The notes: generated by a model from the letters alone, not told the origin. 64,000 nucleotides of DNA from an uncultured Chitinophaga sp. (GCF_902168175.1 NZ_CABHOU010000038.1:25661-89660); one strand, 5' to 3'. Positions 49,819 through 61,100 are shown, counted from the first letter of the stretch. Numbers and translations: made by a program.

Positions 49819-52800
49819 ATGAGATATTGTAAACAAATAAAAGCGGCCTTTATGCTGCTGATCGTAATACTCTGCTGTCAGGTACAGCTGAATGCCCAGT
49901 CCGGGGGAATTAAAGGCATCGTGATGGATGCAGTTAATGAGCCGGTGAGCGGTGTAAGTATCGAATGTAAACCACAAATGAAAAGTGAGAAGATCATCAC
50001 TACTTTCAGCAATGAAAAAGGTGAGTTTTCTATTACAGGTCTAAGGGACGGTAGTAAATATGACCTGTTTTTCTCACACCTGAATTATACCAGGCACAGT
50101 ATTTCGGCCTTGCTCATTAAAGAGGGAGAAAATAACTCCCTGCTGGTTAAACTGAAAGCGGTAGACAACAGCCTTAATGAGGTAATTGTTACTTCGCTTG
50201 GTATCACCAAAGAAAAGAAGCGCCTGGGTTACGCGGTGCAGGAAGTAAAGGGGGCGGATCTCAATACGGCGAAGGGAGGTAATATGTTAAGCGGGCTACA
50301 GGGTAAAGTGGCGGGGTTGAACATGACCCAGGTGTCGGGCGGACTGGCTGGCTCCAACAGGATAGTGCTGCGCGGCGAATCTTCCCTGAACCTTAATAAG
50401 AACATCGCCATGGTGGTGGTAGATGGGGTACCGATTAACAACAACCTGGGCACCGGGGCGTCCAGTGATTTATCAGTTGATTATGGCAGTGGTGGTGCGG
50501 AGATCAATCCCGATGATATTGCGTCAATCAGTATCATGAAGGGCCCGAATGCGGCTGCATTATATGGGAGCCGGGCGGCAAACGGGGTAATTATCATCAA
50601 AACCAAAAAAGCTGCTGAAGGAAAAAAGTTGGGCATTTCTTTGACCAGTAATACCAGCTTTGACAGGGTGCTGCAAACTCCCGACTTTCAAAATGAATAC
50701 GGTGGTGGTACCGGTGTAGGCTTAACCTACTATTCCTACGGCGACGGCCCGGATGGTCCCAATACCTCGAACTCTGGGCACAACTGGGGCGCTAAATTTA
50801 ACGGACAAAATTTTATCCAGTATGGTTCACCTATCGGACCTGATGGCAAAAGGACCGCTATTCCCTGGCAGGCACATCCTGATAATGTAAAAGACTTTTA
50901 TGTTACGGGGATTACTTACATGAACGGGCTCTCCGTGCAAAAGTCAGGAGATATGGGGAATTTCCGTGCCTCATATAACAACTACAGGCAAACGGGTATC
51001 ATGCCCAATACGGAGCTGAACCGCCACCAGTTTAATACCAACAGCACCATCAGGCTGTCGCCCAAACTGAGTTTTAATGCCAACGTAAATTATATAAACA
51101 GTTTTAGTGATAACCTGCCCGTGATTGGATATGGCGGGGCTTCTCCTACCTATAATTTTATCTGGACAGAAAGAAATGCATCTATGGACTGGTTCCGGAA
51201 TTATTGGCAAAAAGGCCAGGAAGGAATTAAGCAGGACTATTATTTTACCTGGGGCGACAACCCCTATATGACGATGTATGAGCAGTTAAATGGTATGGAC
51301 AGGAACAGGTTGTTTGGTAACGTACATTTTAATTATTCCATCCTCCCCAATTTAACTTTGATGGTGCGTACCGGCCTGGATTACTCCGGCGAAAAAAGAG
51401 GCTCTCAAAGACCCAAAAGTTCAGTAGTAGCCATTAATGGTTTATACAGGCGACAGGACCTGAGCTACATGGAAAGAAACTCAGATTTCTTATTGGCTTA
51501 TACGGCACCTAAAATTGGTAAATTTAACCTGTCTGCCACTGCCGGCGGTAATAACCTGCAGATTAATACCAGCAGCAATACAGTTACTGCCAATGGTCTT
51601 GTGATACCCGGCGTCTATAATTTAGGCAATGCTTCCGGAAGACCGATAGTAGAGGAATTCAATTCACAGAAAATAGTCAACAGTTTATATGGCGTGGCAG
51701 ACCTGGACTATGACAATACGTTCTTTCTGCAACTGACCGCCAGAAACGACTGGTCATCTACCTTACCTAAAAACAATAATTCCTACTTCTATTCCTCCGC
51801 ATCGCTGAGTGCTTTGATGACAGAGGCATTAAATATTAAATCAGACATACTGAATTATTGGAAATTACGGGCGTCCTATGCGCAGGTAGGCAACGATACC
51901 GACCCTTATCAAACCAGCGCCTATTACGAATACAACACGCTTCCCGGCACCGTAGGGCTTCCTGCTGCCATACCTAATACCAACCTGAAACCCGAAATCA
52001 CCGGCTCGTTTGAAATAGGTACGGAGTTAAAACTCCTGAACAACCGCGTTAGTCTGGATGCAAGCTGGTATTCGGCCACCAGTAAAAACCAGATTCTGAG
52101 AAGCCCCTTGTCGCAGGCGACGTACTACGGTTCAAAAGTGATGAATGCCGGAGAGATCAGCAACAAGGGATGGGAGATGGTATTAGGCGTAACACCTGTT
52201 AAAAAGAAGCTGGTATGGGATATTTTCTTCACCGCTTCCGCTAACAGAAGTAAAGTGGTGGAACTGGCAGACGGTGTAGAAAGTTATGTAATGGCTTCGG
52301 CACAGGGGGCTACAATTGAAGCCCGCGTCGGAGGCAGAATGGGGGATATTTACGGCGTAGGTTTATTAAGAAATGAACAGGGCCAGGTAGTGTATAAAGG
52401 CGGAGTACCGGTGTTTACCAGTAATACCCTCAGGTTAGGAAACTATAACCCGGACTGGCTGGGTGGAATAAGAAACAGCCTGCGGTACAAAGACTGGTCA
52501 ATGAGCGTGTTGCTGGATGGCAAGTTTGGGGGTAAAATTTATTCCTTCACCCATGTAACTGGTACGGAAGCGGGAAGCCTGGCTAATACATTACCCGGCA
52601 GGGAAGAAGGTATAGTAGGTGATGGGGTGGTGTTAAACGCCGATGGTTCTTATACACCGAATACGGAGCGGGTGGCCGCCTATACTTACTACCGTGGTTA
52701 TTATAAAAGACCCAATGTAGAGTCAAGCACCTTTGATGCAAGTTTTGTGAAGTTACGGGAGGTGATTGTAGGCTACCGTTTACCGGCCAGGCTCCTGAAA

Positions 52801-52983
52801 GACAAATTGATTCAGTCGTTAGATTGCAGTCTGACAGGCAGGAACCTGTTGCTCTTCACAAAAGTACCCGGTGTAGACCCGGAAACTTCATTTGTATCCG
52901 GCGGTACGGTAGTGCCGGGTGTTGAAAATGCACAAATACCCTCCACCAGGAGCATCGGTATTGATATTAAACTTACTTTCTAA
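49819..52983 (+). CDS. SusC/RagA-family TonB-linked outer membrane protein
   Basis: A complete 1054-residue SusC transporter. Signal residues 1-26 (ending LNAQ), then directly a carboxypeptidase-like domain (GGIKGIVMDAVNEPVSGVSI), the TonB-box/plug start NEVIVTSLGITKEKKRLGYA, plug motif VVVDGVPINNN, and a barrel closing in SIGIDIKLTF. There is no STN domain between the signal and the carboxypeptidase domain, although the preceding sigma/FecR pair normally contacts such a domain. The gene runs into SusD with a 10-bp gap. Ligand unknown. Confidence 0.95.
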   Translation: MRYCKQIKAAFMLLIVILCCQVQLNAQSGGIKGIVMDAVNEPVSGVSIECKPQMKSEKIITTFSNEKGEFSITGLRDGSKYDLFFSHLNYTRHSISALLIKEGENNSLLVKLKAVDNSLNEVIVTSLGITKEKKRLGYAVQEVKGADLNTAKGGNMLSGLQGKVAGLNMTQVSGGLAGSNRIVLRGESSLNLNKNIAMVVVDGVPINNNLGTGASSDLSVDYGSGGAEINPDDIASISIMKGPNAAALYGSRAANGVIIIKTKKAAEGKKLGISLTSNTSFDRVLQTPDFQNEYGGGTGVGLTYYSYGDGPDGPNTSNSGHNWGAKFNGQNFIQYGSPIGPDGKRTAIPWQAHPDNVKDFYVTGITYMNGLSVQKSGDMGNFRASYNNYRQTGIMPNTELNRHQFNTNSTIRLSPKLSFNANVNYINSFSDNLPVIGYGGASPTYNFIWTERNASMDWFRNYWQKGQEGIKQDYYFTWGDNPYMTMYEQLNGMDRNRLFGNVHFNYSILPNLTLMVRTGLDYSGEKRGSQRPKSSVVAINGLYRRQDLSYMERNSDFLLAYTAPKIGKFNLSATAGGNNLQINTSSNTVTANGLVIPGVYNLGNASGRPIVEEFNSQKIVNSLYGVADLDYDNTFFLQLTARNDWSSTLPKNNNSYFYSSASLSALMTEALNIKSDILNYWKLRASYAQVGNDTDPYQTSAYYEYNTLPGTVGLPAAIPNTNLKPEITGSFEIGTELKLLNNRVSLDASWYSATSKNQILRSPLSQATYYGSKVMNAGEISNKGWEMVLGVTPVKKKLVWDIFFTASANRSKVVELADGVESYVMASAQGATIEARVGGRMGDIYGVGLLRNEQGQVVYKGGVPVFTSNTLRLGNYNPDWLGGIRNSLRYKDWSMSVLLDGKFGGKIYSFTHVTGTEAGSLANTLPGREEGIVGDGVVLNADGSYTPNTERVAAYTYYRGYYKRPNVESSTFDASFVKLREVIVGYRLPARLLKDKLIQSLDCSLTGRNLLLFTKVPGVDPETSFVSGGTVVPGVENAQIPSTRSIGIDIKLTF

Positions 52984-52993
52984 ACAGATTAAC

Positions 52994-54433
52994 ATGCGAA
53001 TTTTAAAAATAGGGCTGTTCATGCTGGCGGCAGGCATTACCGCCTGCACCGAAATGGATAATACCAATCCTAACGTTCCATCGACTGTAAACCCGGGCAT
53101 TATCCTGCCACAGGTTATTTACAATACGTCCAATACACTGGTGGGTAATGCCTTTGAGCTGAACAACGAGCTTATCCAGTATACCTGCATGAACAATACT
53201 TTTACCGAAGTGCAGCGGTTTAAACTCCTGCCCTCTAACTCCAATGGATTATGGGGTTTGTACAGCCGCATGCGTGACTTGAATGATATTATCGTTGCGG
53301 GAGAAAAAACAGCAGGTCTGGAGAACTATAAAGCGATCGCGATCATCATCCAAACCTACATTTTCTCCGTACTCACAGATACCTATGGCGATATACCATT
53401 TTCGGAAGCAGGACTGGGTGCAACGGGGAATGTATATATGCCGAAGTATGATAAACAGGAAGACATTTACGTACAAATGCTGGAAAGACTGAAGCAGGCT
53501 GCCGAAACGTTGAAGACTTCCAGCCCGCTGTTATATGGTGGCGATCCGGTATATAACGGTAACCTGGCCCGCTGGCAAAAATTTGCCAACAGTTTACGTT
53601 TGCGTTTACTCATGCGTGTTTCCGCAAAACTACCGGCAGCCGTTACGGAAATACAAACCCTGTTATCCGATCCGCAGCAGTACCCGGTGATGGAAAGCAA
53701 CGATGATAATTTTGTATACCGTTACAGCGGAAGTCTGCCGGATGCCAATGCTTTATCACTGAACTATGTTCGTGACTTTGATTTCAAATATAAATCTGTA
53801 AGTGCCTTTATCGTAGACTCACTGAAAAAGTTTAATGACAGTCGCCTGTTTCAATTTGCAAGGCCAACCAATGCTTCTGCCAATACGGCCAATCCACAGT
53901 ATGTCGGTTTGCCCAATGCCTTGCCGGTAACCGAGTCGGCCAACTACAACGGAGGATATAATTTTCAGTCATACCTGGGTACCCGCTTTCAATCTAACAC
54001 AGAGCCCGCCATCTGGATGACCTTTTCCGAGCTATTGTTTTTAAAAACGGAAGCAGCACAGAAAGGATATTACAATGGCCAGCCGAAAGATTTATATGAA
54101 GCGGCCATTAAAGCGTCTTTCGCCTATTGGGGGGCGCCATTTACAGAAAGTTACCTGACGCAACAAGGAGTGGTGTATGATGGCAGCCTGTCAAAAATAT
54201 ACCTGCAAAAATTCTATGCCTTGTTTTTTACCGGTATGGAGGCATGGAATGAATATCGCCGTACCGGTTACCCGGTTTTAGTGCCCGGGCCTACCAATGT
54301 AAACGATGGCAAAATACCGAACCGCATTCCTTATCCCCTAAGTGAACAGTCTTTGAACAGAACCAATTACACCGATGCTGCTGCGAGAATGGGGAATGAC
54401 AATATGAATCACAGGATGTGGTGGCAACCTTAA
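52994..54433 (+). CDS. SusD-like (SusD_2) outer membrane lipoprotein
   Basis: The longest frame starts inside SusC (52919), but the ATG at 52994 opens a lipoprotein signal (MRILKIGLFMLAAGITACTE), giving 479 residues. It belongs to the SusD_2 (SusD/RagB-like, 'RagB/SusD family protein') type: NPNVPSTVNPGIILPQVIYN, IFSVLTDTYGDIPFSEAGLG, RWQKFANSLRLRLLMRVSAK, WMTFSELLFLKTEAAQKGYY, MEAWNEYRRTGYPVLVPG. This type often pairs with SusC proteins for peptide or non-glycan ligands, but that is only a tendency. It is co-transcribed with SusC and the LVIVD-repeat gene. Confidence 0.95.
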   Translation: MRILKIGLFMLAAGITACTEMDNTNPNVPSTVNPGIILPQVIYNTSNTLVGNAFELNNELIQYTCMNNTFTEVQRFKLLPSNSNGLWGLYSRMRDLNDIIVAGEKTAGLENYKAIAIIIQTYIFSVLTDTYGDIPFSEAGLGATGNVYMPKYDKQEDIYVQMLERLKQAAETLKTSSPLLYGGDPVYNGNLARWQKFANSLRLRLLMRVSAKLPAAVTEIQTLLSDPQQYPVMESNDDNFVYRYSGSLPDANALSLNYVRDFDFKYKSVSAFIVDSLKKFNDSRLFQFARPTNASANTANPQYVGLPNALPVTESANYNGGYNFQSYLGTRFQSNTEPAIWMTFSELLFLKTEAAQKGYYNGQPKDLYEAAIKASFAYWGAPFTESYLTQQGVVYDGSLSKIYLQKFYALFFTGMEAWNEYRRTGYPVLVPGPTNVNDGKIPNRIPYPLSEQSLNRTNYTDAAARMGNDNMNHRMWWQP

Positions 54434-54516
54434 ATAAAAACAGTTTCGATTTGTAATAGATGCTCCCGCGAATAGTGTCAGTTGCTGTTTCGCGGGAGCT
54501 TTTAAAAGCGTATATC

Positions 54517-56613
54517 ATGAGGAAATATTGGTTACTAATACTGCTGGCATTCACGGGTTGTAAAATGGTAATGGCACAATCCGGTGTAAGGTCGGTCAGT
54601 GAAGATTCTCTGAGGGCCTATTTCGGTAAATGGTCCGTAACTCAGTTGGCAGAAGGGGGAAGGATAGACGCTATTCGTCAGTTGGATGAAGAAGTAGTGT
54701 TGTGTGCCACAAGGGGCCCTCATAAAGGGAAATTATTCATCAGTGAGGACAAAGGCTTAAGCTGGCGCTTCCTGGCTCAACCGGTAACGGTGGACATCAC
54801 CTGTATTGCGGAAACCGGCAGGCGCAATGAGTTTTATATCCTTACCGGTACTGCCGAAGTATGGGGTACCATCGATGGCGGCAAAACATGGGCACACCTC
54901 AAAACGCTGTTACCCAACAACCGTAACCGCCAGAAATATGCAGCATCGTACGCCATCATGTACACCGATCAGGGAACGCTGCTGGTAACGGATACCGACT
55001 CAGATGGCGGTCATATTTACCGTTCCTCCGATAAAGGAAAAACCTGGCAGGATAGGGGCGCCATTTCCCATAATGCGTTGTATCGTTTAGAAAGGACCGG
55101 TAACGGGATTGTTGTGAATGGCTGGCAGGGTGCCGTTTATAAAAGCATAGATGATGGTGTTACCTGGAATAAAATGCAGCAGCTAACCGATACCGCACTG
55201 TTTGCAACAGAGTACATGGGCATGAGTGTTGTATTGCAGGCCGATCAGGCCGGCAAGGTTTTTCGTAGCCGTAATTTAGGGTATGAATGGGATTCCGTGG
55301 CTCATTTAACAGGGGCGGCAGATGACTTCGTGAACATAGGTTACGGAGCTGCCTATTACAGTACGTATACCGAAAGAAAGGAAGTTTACCTGACAATCGA
55401 CTATGGCAAAACGTGGATCTCGCTGGGAAAACTACCGACGCAAGAAAATGACTGGCTCGATCATGGGGTAAGGCTCGAAACCGCCGATTCCATTATTACT
55501 TTATCCGGCACACATAAAGGTTTTATGTTGCGGACAGCCTTTCATAAAAGCCGTTTAGCGCAGGAGCTGGATCAATGGAATAATACCAAAACCAGCATTG
55601 ACCCTTCAAGGCGTTTGAATATTCCACATGAAGCGATCATTGGGCAGTTGGTGGACGTTAACGCCCTGAATGAACCGGAAGATATTGTGGTGCATAGGGA
55701 TTTTGCATATATCCCCTGCCGCGATGGTAATAATGTGGCCATCATTGATATCAGGAACCCTGCAAAACCGTTGCTGGCTGCTAAGCTGAAAGATCCGGAT
55801 ATCCTGGATGCGTTTAGTGTCGCCATTGAAAAGGATTACCTTTTCGTGCTTTCCATGACTAATGCGATGGTTTCTGTTTACCGGATCAGCAATCCAGGTC
55901 AACCAAAAAAGGTAGCAGCCATAAAAGTGGGAGGAGAAGGGTCTTATCTCCAAACCTACCGCTCCAACTATACCCGGCTGCGTAAAATCGTGGTGCAAGA
56001 CGGCTATGCGTATGTAACTCACAGTTCCGAAAGTAAGGTGTATATACTGGATGTAAAACGTCCGGCGGCACCGGCTATTGTCAGTAGTTTCCATACCGGG
56101 GATGGTGCTTTTGCTGCTTTGGTACACCACCATACTTTGTACCTGGCTGGTTATGGTCCCGGTTCTTCGGTAATAACGGTGGATATCAGCGATAAAAAAA
56201 ATCCGGTGATCACCGATAGAATATATGACCCGGTAACATTAAAAGGGACCTGCGCTTTGGCGATAAGAGGGCAATACCTGTATGTTACAGCGTATAACGC
56301 TGAAACCGTATGGAGCCTGGATATAAAAGATCCCCTGCATCCGAAGGTGGTGCAGTCGATCAGTGATGTCCACATGCGCGGCCCAGGTCGTATCGCATTT
56401 TTCGGGGATAGTGCTTTTGTCTTAAACTCAGTAAATAACTCCGTTGCTATCATTCGTACCAATAAGGAAGGAAGAATGGAAATGGAGACCTTCCTTCAGC
56501 ACCCTTTATTAAAACGGGTATATGGTATTGCCATCGTTGATAACTGGTTGATGCTCGCCGGGCGGGAAGCTAAGAGTTTTATGGTACTGGATATCAATAA
56601 ACTGAAGCGTTAG
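54517..56613 (+). CDS. Secreted BNR-repeat and LVIVD-repeat propeller protein
   Basis: From the ATG at 54517 (MRKYWLLILLAFTGCKMVMA) the protein has 698 residues, with a signal peptide, possibly lipoprotein at Cys 15. Residues about 50-350 hold five Asp-box/BNR motifs (SEDKGLSWR, TIDGGKTWA, SSDKGKTWQ, SIDDGVTWN, TIDYGKTWI), a sialidase- or sortilin-like propeller without visible catalytic residues. Residues about 400-690 are LVIVD-type repeats forming a second propeller (NVAIIDIRNPAKPLLAAKLK, VYILDVKRPAAPAIVSSF, VITVDISDKKNPVITDRI). It is the last gene of the sigma/FecR/SusCD operon and may be a surface binding protein for the same ligand. Enzyme activity is not claimed. Confidence 0.85.
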   Translation: MRKYWLLILLAFTGCKMVMAQSGVRSVSEDSLRAYFGKWSVTQLAEGGRIDAIRQLDEEVVLCATRGPHKGKLFISEDKGLSWRFLAQPVTVDITCIAETGRRNEFYILTGTAEVWGTIDGGKTWAHLKTLLPNNRNRQKYAASYAIMYTDQGTLLVTDTDSDGGHIYRSSDKGKTWQDRGAISHNALYRLERTGNGIVVNGWQGAVYKSIDDGVTWNKMQQLTDTALFATEYMGMSVVLQADQAGKVFRSRNLGYEWDSVAHLTGAADDFVNIGYGAAYYSTYTERKEVYLTIDYGKTWISLGKLPTQENDWLDHGVRLETADSIITLSGTHKGFMLRTAFHKSRLAQELDQWNNTKTSIDPSRRLNIPHEAIIGQLVDVNALNEPEDIVVHRDFAYIPCRDGNNVAIIDIRNPAKPLLAAKLKDPDILDAFSVAIEKDYLFVLSMTNAMVSVYRISNPGQPKKVAAIKVGGEGSYLQTYRSNYTRLRKIVVQDGYAYVTHSSESKVYILDVKRPAAPAIVSSFHTGDGAFAALVHHHTLYLAGYGPGSSVITVDISDKKNPVITDRIYDPVTLKGTCALAIRGQYLYVTAYNAETVWSLDIKDPLHPKVVQSISDVHMRGPGRIAFFGDSAFVLNSVNNSVAIIRTNKEGRMEMETFLQHPLLKRVYGIAIVDNWLMLAGREAKSFMVLDINKLKR

Positions 56614-56713
56614 AAAATTTGGTACCAGCCACTCCATCTTTCGAAGGAAACTACAGGTATTCAACGAATTATCAATTTTTTTTCACTTAATCCGGATTTT
56701 TTTTGTAACTATG

Positions 56714-56748
56714 TGTAGTCGCCTGTCTAAAGGCGGCTACATCTTTTT
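56714..56748 (+). terminator. Rho-independent terminator after the LVIVD-repeat gene
   Basis: TGTAGTCGCC pairs with GGCGGCTACA (one G-U pair) around TGTCTAAA and is followed by TCTTTTT. It separates the sigma-controlled operon from the DUF6603 cluster. The rest of the 56614-56923 gap shows no gene; it should hold the cluster's promoter. Confidence 0.88.
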
Positions 56749-56923
56749 AAGAACCAAGGATTTAACAGCTACTGAAAAAAGTGCGGCCCCGAAAACGTGC
56801 ATCAGCTAAGATTTATTAGCAATTTTCCCTATCAAACGCAAGTAATGCCCCGGAGAGAAAGAAATTAATACCCGTTTGTACGTGGTACATGCGGCAGCTT
56901 TTCTTAACCCTAAAAAGGAGTGC

Positions 56924-58099
56924 ATGGATTATTCGTTCCGCGCAGGGTCTGCAGGCTTTTATGCACTGCTTGCCCGGTATTTTGCCAGAAGGGGCAATAC
57001 AACAGATATTGCGCCTAACGCTACCCGAAATACCATCCGGGAATTTATTAAACACCTCGATTCCACGGCGTCGGTCACCAAACCTATTGGGGACATGCTG
57101 TTGGGTACACACGCCAACTCGCAGGGGTATCTTGAAGCATTGGTATACGACAGGCAGATCGGGGATACGGGTTACGAGGTAATGGAGGATTCTGAAACGG
57201 GGGCTATCGGTAGTTACACTACCACACCCGATATTACGCTTACTTCCATCGCTGTGCCCGATACGCTGATCGGTTATACACCGGGCGACCCCATCACCAA
57301 TAATTTTCATATTAAAGGTTGCAATGTTGGGCGGGCTACCGCATTTTTAACGGCTTTGAAATCGGCCCTTGGGGGCAATGTGAACGTTACAGCGCCTTTG
57401 CATTTTTACGGACTGTACCATCATCCTTCTTTTGGGGTATGGGAGTTTATGTGTTATGAGATTAAGCTACAGGTTAAAACACCTTTTGCCAACCGGGCTG
57501 CTTACGTAGCGGCACTGGATGCAGGAGGTTTTACATTTTTCGATGGAACGGCTATTCCGCTCACCGACTTCGAAGCCTGGGTGCCACGGACCATCACAGC
57601 CAATTCCTCTGTTTCAGTTTCTCCTAATCTCGGTACCCCGGTTGGGACGCGCACAACGATCTCGGTTAACAGAGAATTCCGCTATCGCAGGCGTGCCTAT
57701 ACTTTTACCATCACGTATGGCGCTGCGAGCCAGGTGCCGGGCACAGCTTCCGCGCAAATGGCGGAACTCACCGCCGCCGTCGACACTGCCAAATACCGCG
57801 ATTCGGATACGATAGAGATGTTCGATTCCTCGCATCCTTACCCTGAGTATGAACGCTACGGGTACGCCAGTAAAGCCGATTTTCTGAGTGAGCAGGACTG
57901 GACGTTCCAGAAGGTGGGTAAAAAACTGGTATGCACAGGCAGGGCTTCCGTATACACGCTGATCATTCCTATAATGGACATGGCGGCTGCCAACCTGGGC
58001 AACATCGTGTTCAATTATCATCCTAATGCAGGTTCGCCCAACCCGGCTATTACAACGGGACTGGTAGAAACGGACACTAATTTTTTCGCAACGGTATAA
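56924..58099 (+). CDS. Protein of unknown function with possible caspase-like His/Cys pair
   Basis: The ATG at 56924 follows an AAGGAG element and gives 391 residues; a TTG (56876) or GTG (56882) start would add 14-16 residues. I recognise no named family. The N-terminal 190 residues contain LLGTHANSQGYLEALVYDRQ (His 63) and FHIKGCNVGRATAFLTALKS (Cys 133), followed by YGLYHHPSFGVWEFMCYEI. A His and a Cys each at the end of a hydrophobic strand, about 70 residues apart, resemble the dyad of caspase/gingipain-like (clan CD) or CHAT proteins; this is inference only. The C-terminal half is beta-rich with FRYRRRAYTFTITYG. No signal peptide. First gene of the cluster with the DUF6603 protein. Confidence 0.7.
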   Translation: MDYSFRAGSAGFYALLARYFARRGNTTDIAPNATRNTIREFIKHLDSTASVTKPIGDMLLGTHANSQGYLEALVYDRQIGDTGYEVMEDSETGAIGSYTTTPDITLTSIAVPDTLIGYTPGDPITNNFHIKGCNVGRATAFLTALKSALGGNVNVTAPLHFYGLYHHPSFGVWEFMCYEIKLQVKTPFANRAAYVAALDAGGFTFFDGTAIPLTDFEAWVPRTITANSSVSVSPNLGTPVGTRTTISVNREFRYRRRAYTFTITYGAASQVPGTASAQMAELTAAVDTAKYRDSDTIEMFDSSHPYPEYERYGYASKADFLSEQDWTFQKVGKKLVCTGRASVYTLIIPIMDMAAANLGNIVFNYHPNAGSPNPAITTGLVETDTNFFATV

Positions 58100-58126
58100 T
58101 TTTTCCAACACCTCACAACGGTATCC

Positions 58127-61100
58127 ATGGAAGCAAAAGATACACTGGTCGTAATCGCCGAAGAGCTGGGCAAGGCCTTGCAGCCACTTAAAGAAGCTAC
58201 CTCGTCCCCCGGAGCCTTACGCGATTTCCTGTCTGACCTGGGCTGGGACGTAGCACCACCTGCCGCTGTTAACGCGCTGAAAGCACCGGCAGAACTGGCT
58301 ACACGAATGGGTACAGATAACGAGGGGTTTAAAGCCTCGGATGTACAACAACTCATTACCGCGGTAAAAGGTGCGTTTGAAGCCATTGCCAACCTGAAGT
58401 CGGCCGGAGGAATGGTGCCGGCCATGGCCAACGAATTACCCGGGCAGTTACTCGAATACCTGCTGGTGGAATACTTCCTTAAAAACCAGAAAGCGTTCGG
58501 ACAACTGCTCCGTGTTCTTGGCATTATCCGGTTGGAAGATATTCCGGCTGCCGCCGGCCGTGTAGCCTACCGCCGCCGCACTTTCGCTTTCTCGGAGTTC
58601 GCTAACCTGTTCAGCGATCCGCTCACCTTCTTTAAAAATGCGTTCAAATGGGGCCAGTCGGAGTTCCGTGGCCTCGAATGGCAGGATGCGGTGATGGAAC
58701 TGCTGGACGCATGGGGGCTGGATGTAGAAATAGCAGGCCTCTCGCCCGCAGCATTGGCCGAACTCACAAAGAACGCACTGGATCCTTCTACGGCCGAATT
58801 CTCCGCCCTTAAAGCCTACTTCATTAAATCGGCTAACGATCCCAATTCACTCAATGCCGGGGTCGGACTGTTCATCACGCCTGAAACAGCCACGGAAAAG
58901 CCAGGCTTTGCGCTGATGCCGTTCCTGCATGGAGAACTGGAACAGGCAATAGAGATCACTGATAAATTAAGCCTCATTATAAAAGCTGCGCTCGACCTCA
59001 CGGGCGGCGTCGGTATTCTTGTTCGTCCGGGTAAAGACATCAAAGCTTTTGCAGGACTCGACAGCGGCACTCCCGGTAACCTGACCGGTACGGTCAGCGC
59101 ACAATTTTCTGTACACAATCCAGGCGAACCTTTTATCCTTATCGGCTCCCGCGATGCCAGCAGGCTCGAAATAGGAAGTATATCTGCGGAGGCAGGTACA
59201 CGGTTCCAGGGGCAGGGTGGCAAGTTTGAAGTGTTCACGGAGTTTGGTGTACAGCAGGGGAAAATAGTGATCAAAGCAGGAGAGGCCGATGGTTTCCTCG
59301 CAACATTGTTGCCAGGTGATGGTATTAATGTTGGTTTCGATCTTACAGTTGGATTTTCTTCTACTCAGGGATTATACTTCGGCGGCAGCGGCGGACTGGA
59401 AATCCAGTTGCCTGCACACATACAATTAGGGCCTATAGAAATCACTTCGGCCATGATTGCGCTGAAACCCAGGAATGGTGAAATACCACTGGAGTTAGCA
59501 GCTACCATCAAAGGCGACCTCGGTGTATTAAAAGCTACTGTAGAAAATATTGGTCTAAAGGCCATCTTCACTTTCCCGGCAGATGGTAAAGGTAATCTTG
59601 GTCCTGTTAACCTGGCCTTGGGTTTCCGTCCACCCAATGGTGTAGGATTAGCGGTAGATGCCGGTATCATTAAAGGCGGCGGTTACCTGTTCCTCGACTT
59701 TGATAAAGGGGAATATGCCGGTGCATTGGAACTCACGTTCAGCGAAGTGATATCGCTGAAAGCCATCGGTATCATCAATACCAAAATGCCCGATGGTTCC
59801 AAGGGCTTCTCCATGCTCATTATCATCACTGCCGAATTCGGCACCGGTATACAACTGGGTTTTGGCTTCGTGTTGTTAGGCGTAGGAGGTTTGCTGGGAC
59901 TCAATCGTACCATGAACCTCACGGCGTTGGCCGAAGGTGTACGTACCGGTGGGGTGAATAGTGTGATGTTCCCGCAGAATATTATTGAAAATGCGCCGCG
60001 TATTATCAGCGATCTGCGCACCTTTTTCCCGATAGAACAGGATAAATTCCTGATAGGCCCTATGGCCAAACTGGGCTGGGGTACACCGGCACTCATCTCC
60101 GTATCGCTCGGTATTATCATCGAAATACCAGGTAACATCGCGATCGTAGGCATCATAAAAATAGCTTTACCTACGGAAGAAGCGGCGATCATACAAATTC
60201 AGGTGAACTTTATAGGGGCGATAGAGTTCGATAAAAAACGCCTGTGGTTTTACGCGGTGTTGTACGAATCCCGCGTACTGTTCATGACCATCGAAGGTGG
60301 CATGGGACTGCTCATCGCATGGGGCGATGATTCGAACTTCGTGATCAGTATGGGTGGTTTCCATCCTGCATTTAATCCACCGCCGCTGCCATTCCCCGCG
60401 CCCGACAGGATCGCGTTCAACATTATCAATACGTCGGTAGCGAAGGTGCGTGTACTCGGATATTTTGCGGTTACCTCGAATACGGTACAATTCGGTGCCA
60501 GGGTGGAGATCATGTTAGGTTTCTCTGCCTGTAAACTCGAAGGGCATCTTGGTTTCGACGCGCTGTTCCAGTTCTCGCCTTTCTACTTCATTATACAAAT
60601 TTCCGCTTCCCTGTCTGTGAAGGTATTTGGTATAGGCCTGTTCAGTGTAAGCGTACGTATGTCGCTCGAAGGGCCAACACCTTACCGTGCAAAGGGTACA
60701 GGAACGATCTCTATCCTGTTCTTCGATTTCGATGTAGACTTCGACGAAACATGGGGAGAATCGCGCAATACGCTGATGCCACCGATAGAGATACTGCCGA
60801 AGGTGCGCGAAGAGTTCAACAAGTTATCGAACTGGCAGGCGAAGTTGCCGGCAGGCAGCAATATACTCGTATCGCTGCGTAAGATCGATGAGTCGCAGGA
60901 ACTGGTGTTACACCCGATCGGCACCTTACAGGTAAGTCAGCGTTACGTACCATTGGGGTTAACCATCGAAAAGGTGGGTTCACAAAAGACCTCGGACGTT
61001 AAAAAACTGACTGCGGAAACGGCCGATGGTAGTGGTTTAGAGAAGGTGAACGACCTGCGGGAGAACTTTGCGATGGCGCAGTTTCAGGACATGAAGAATG

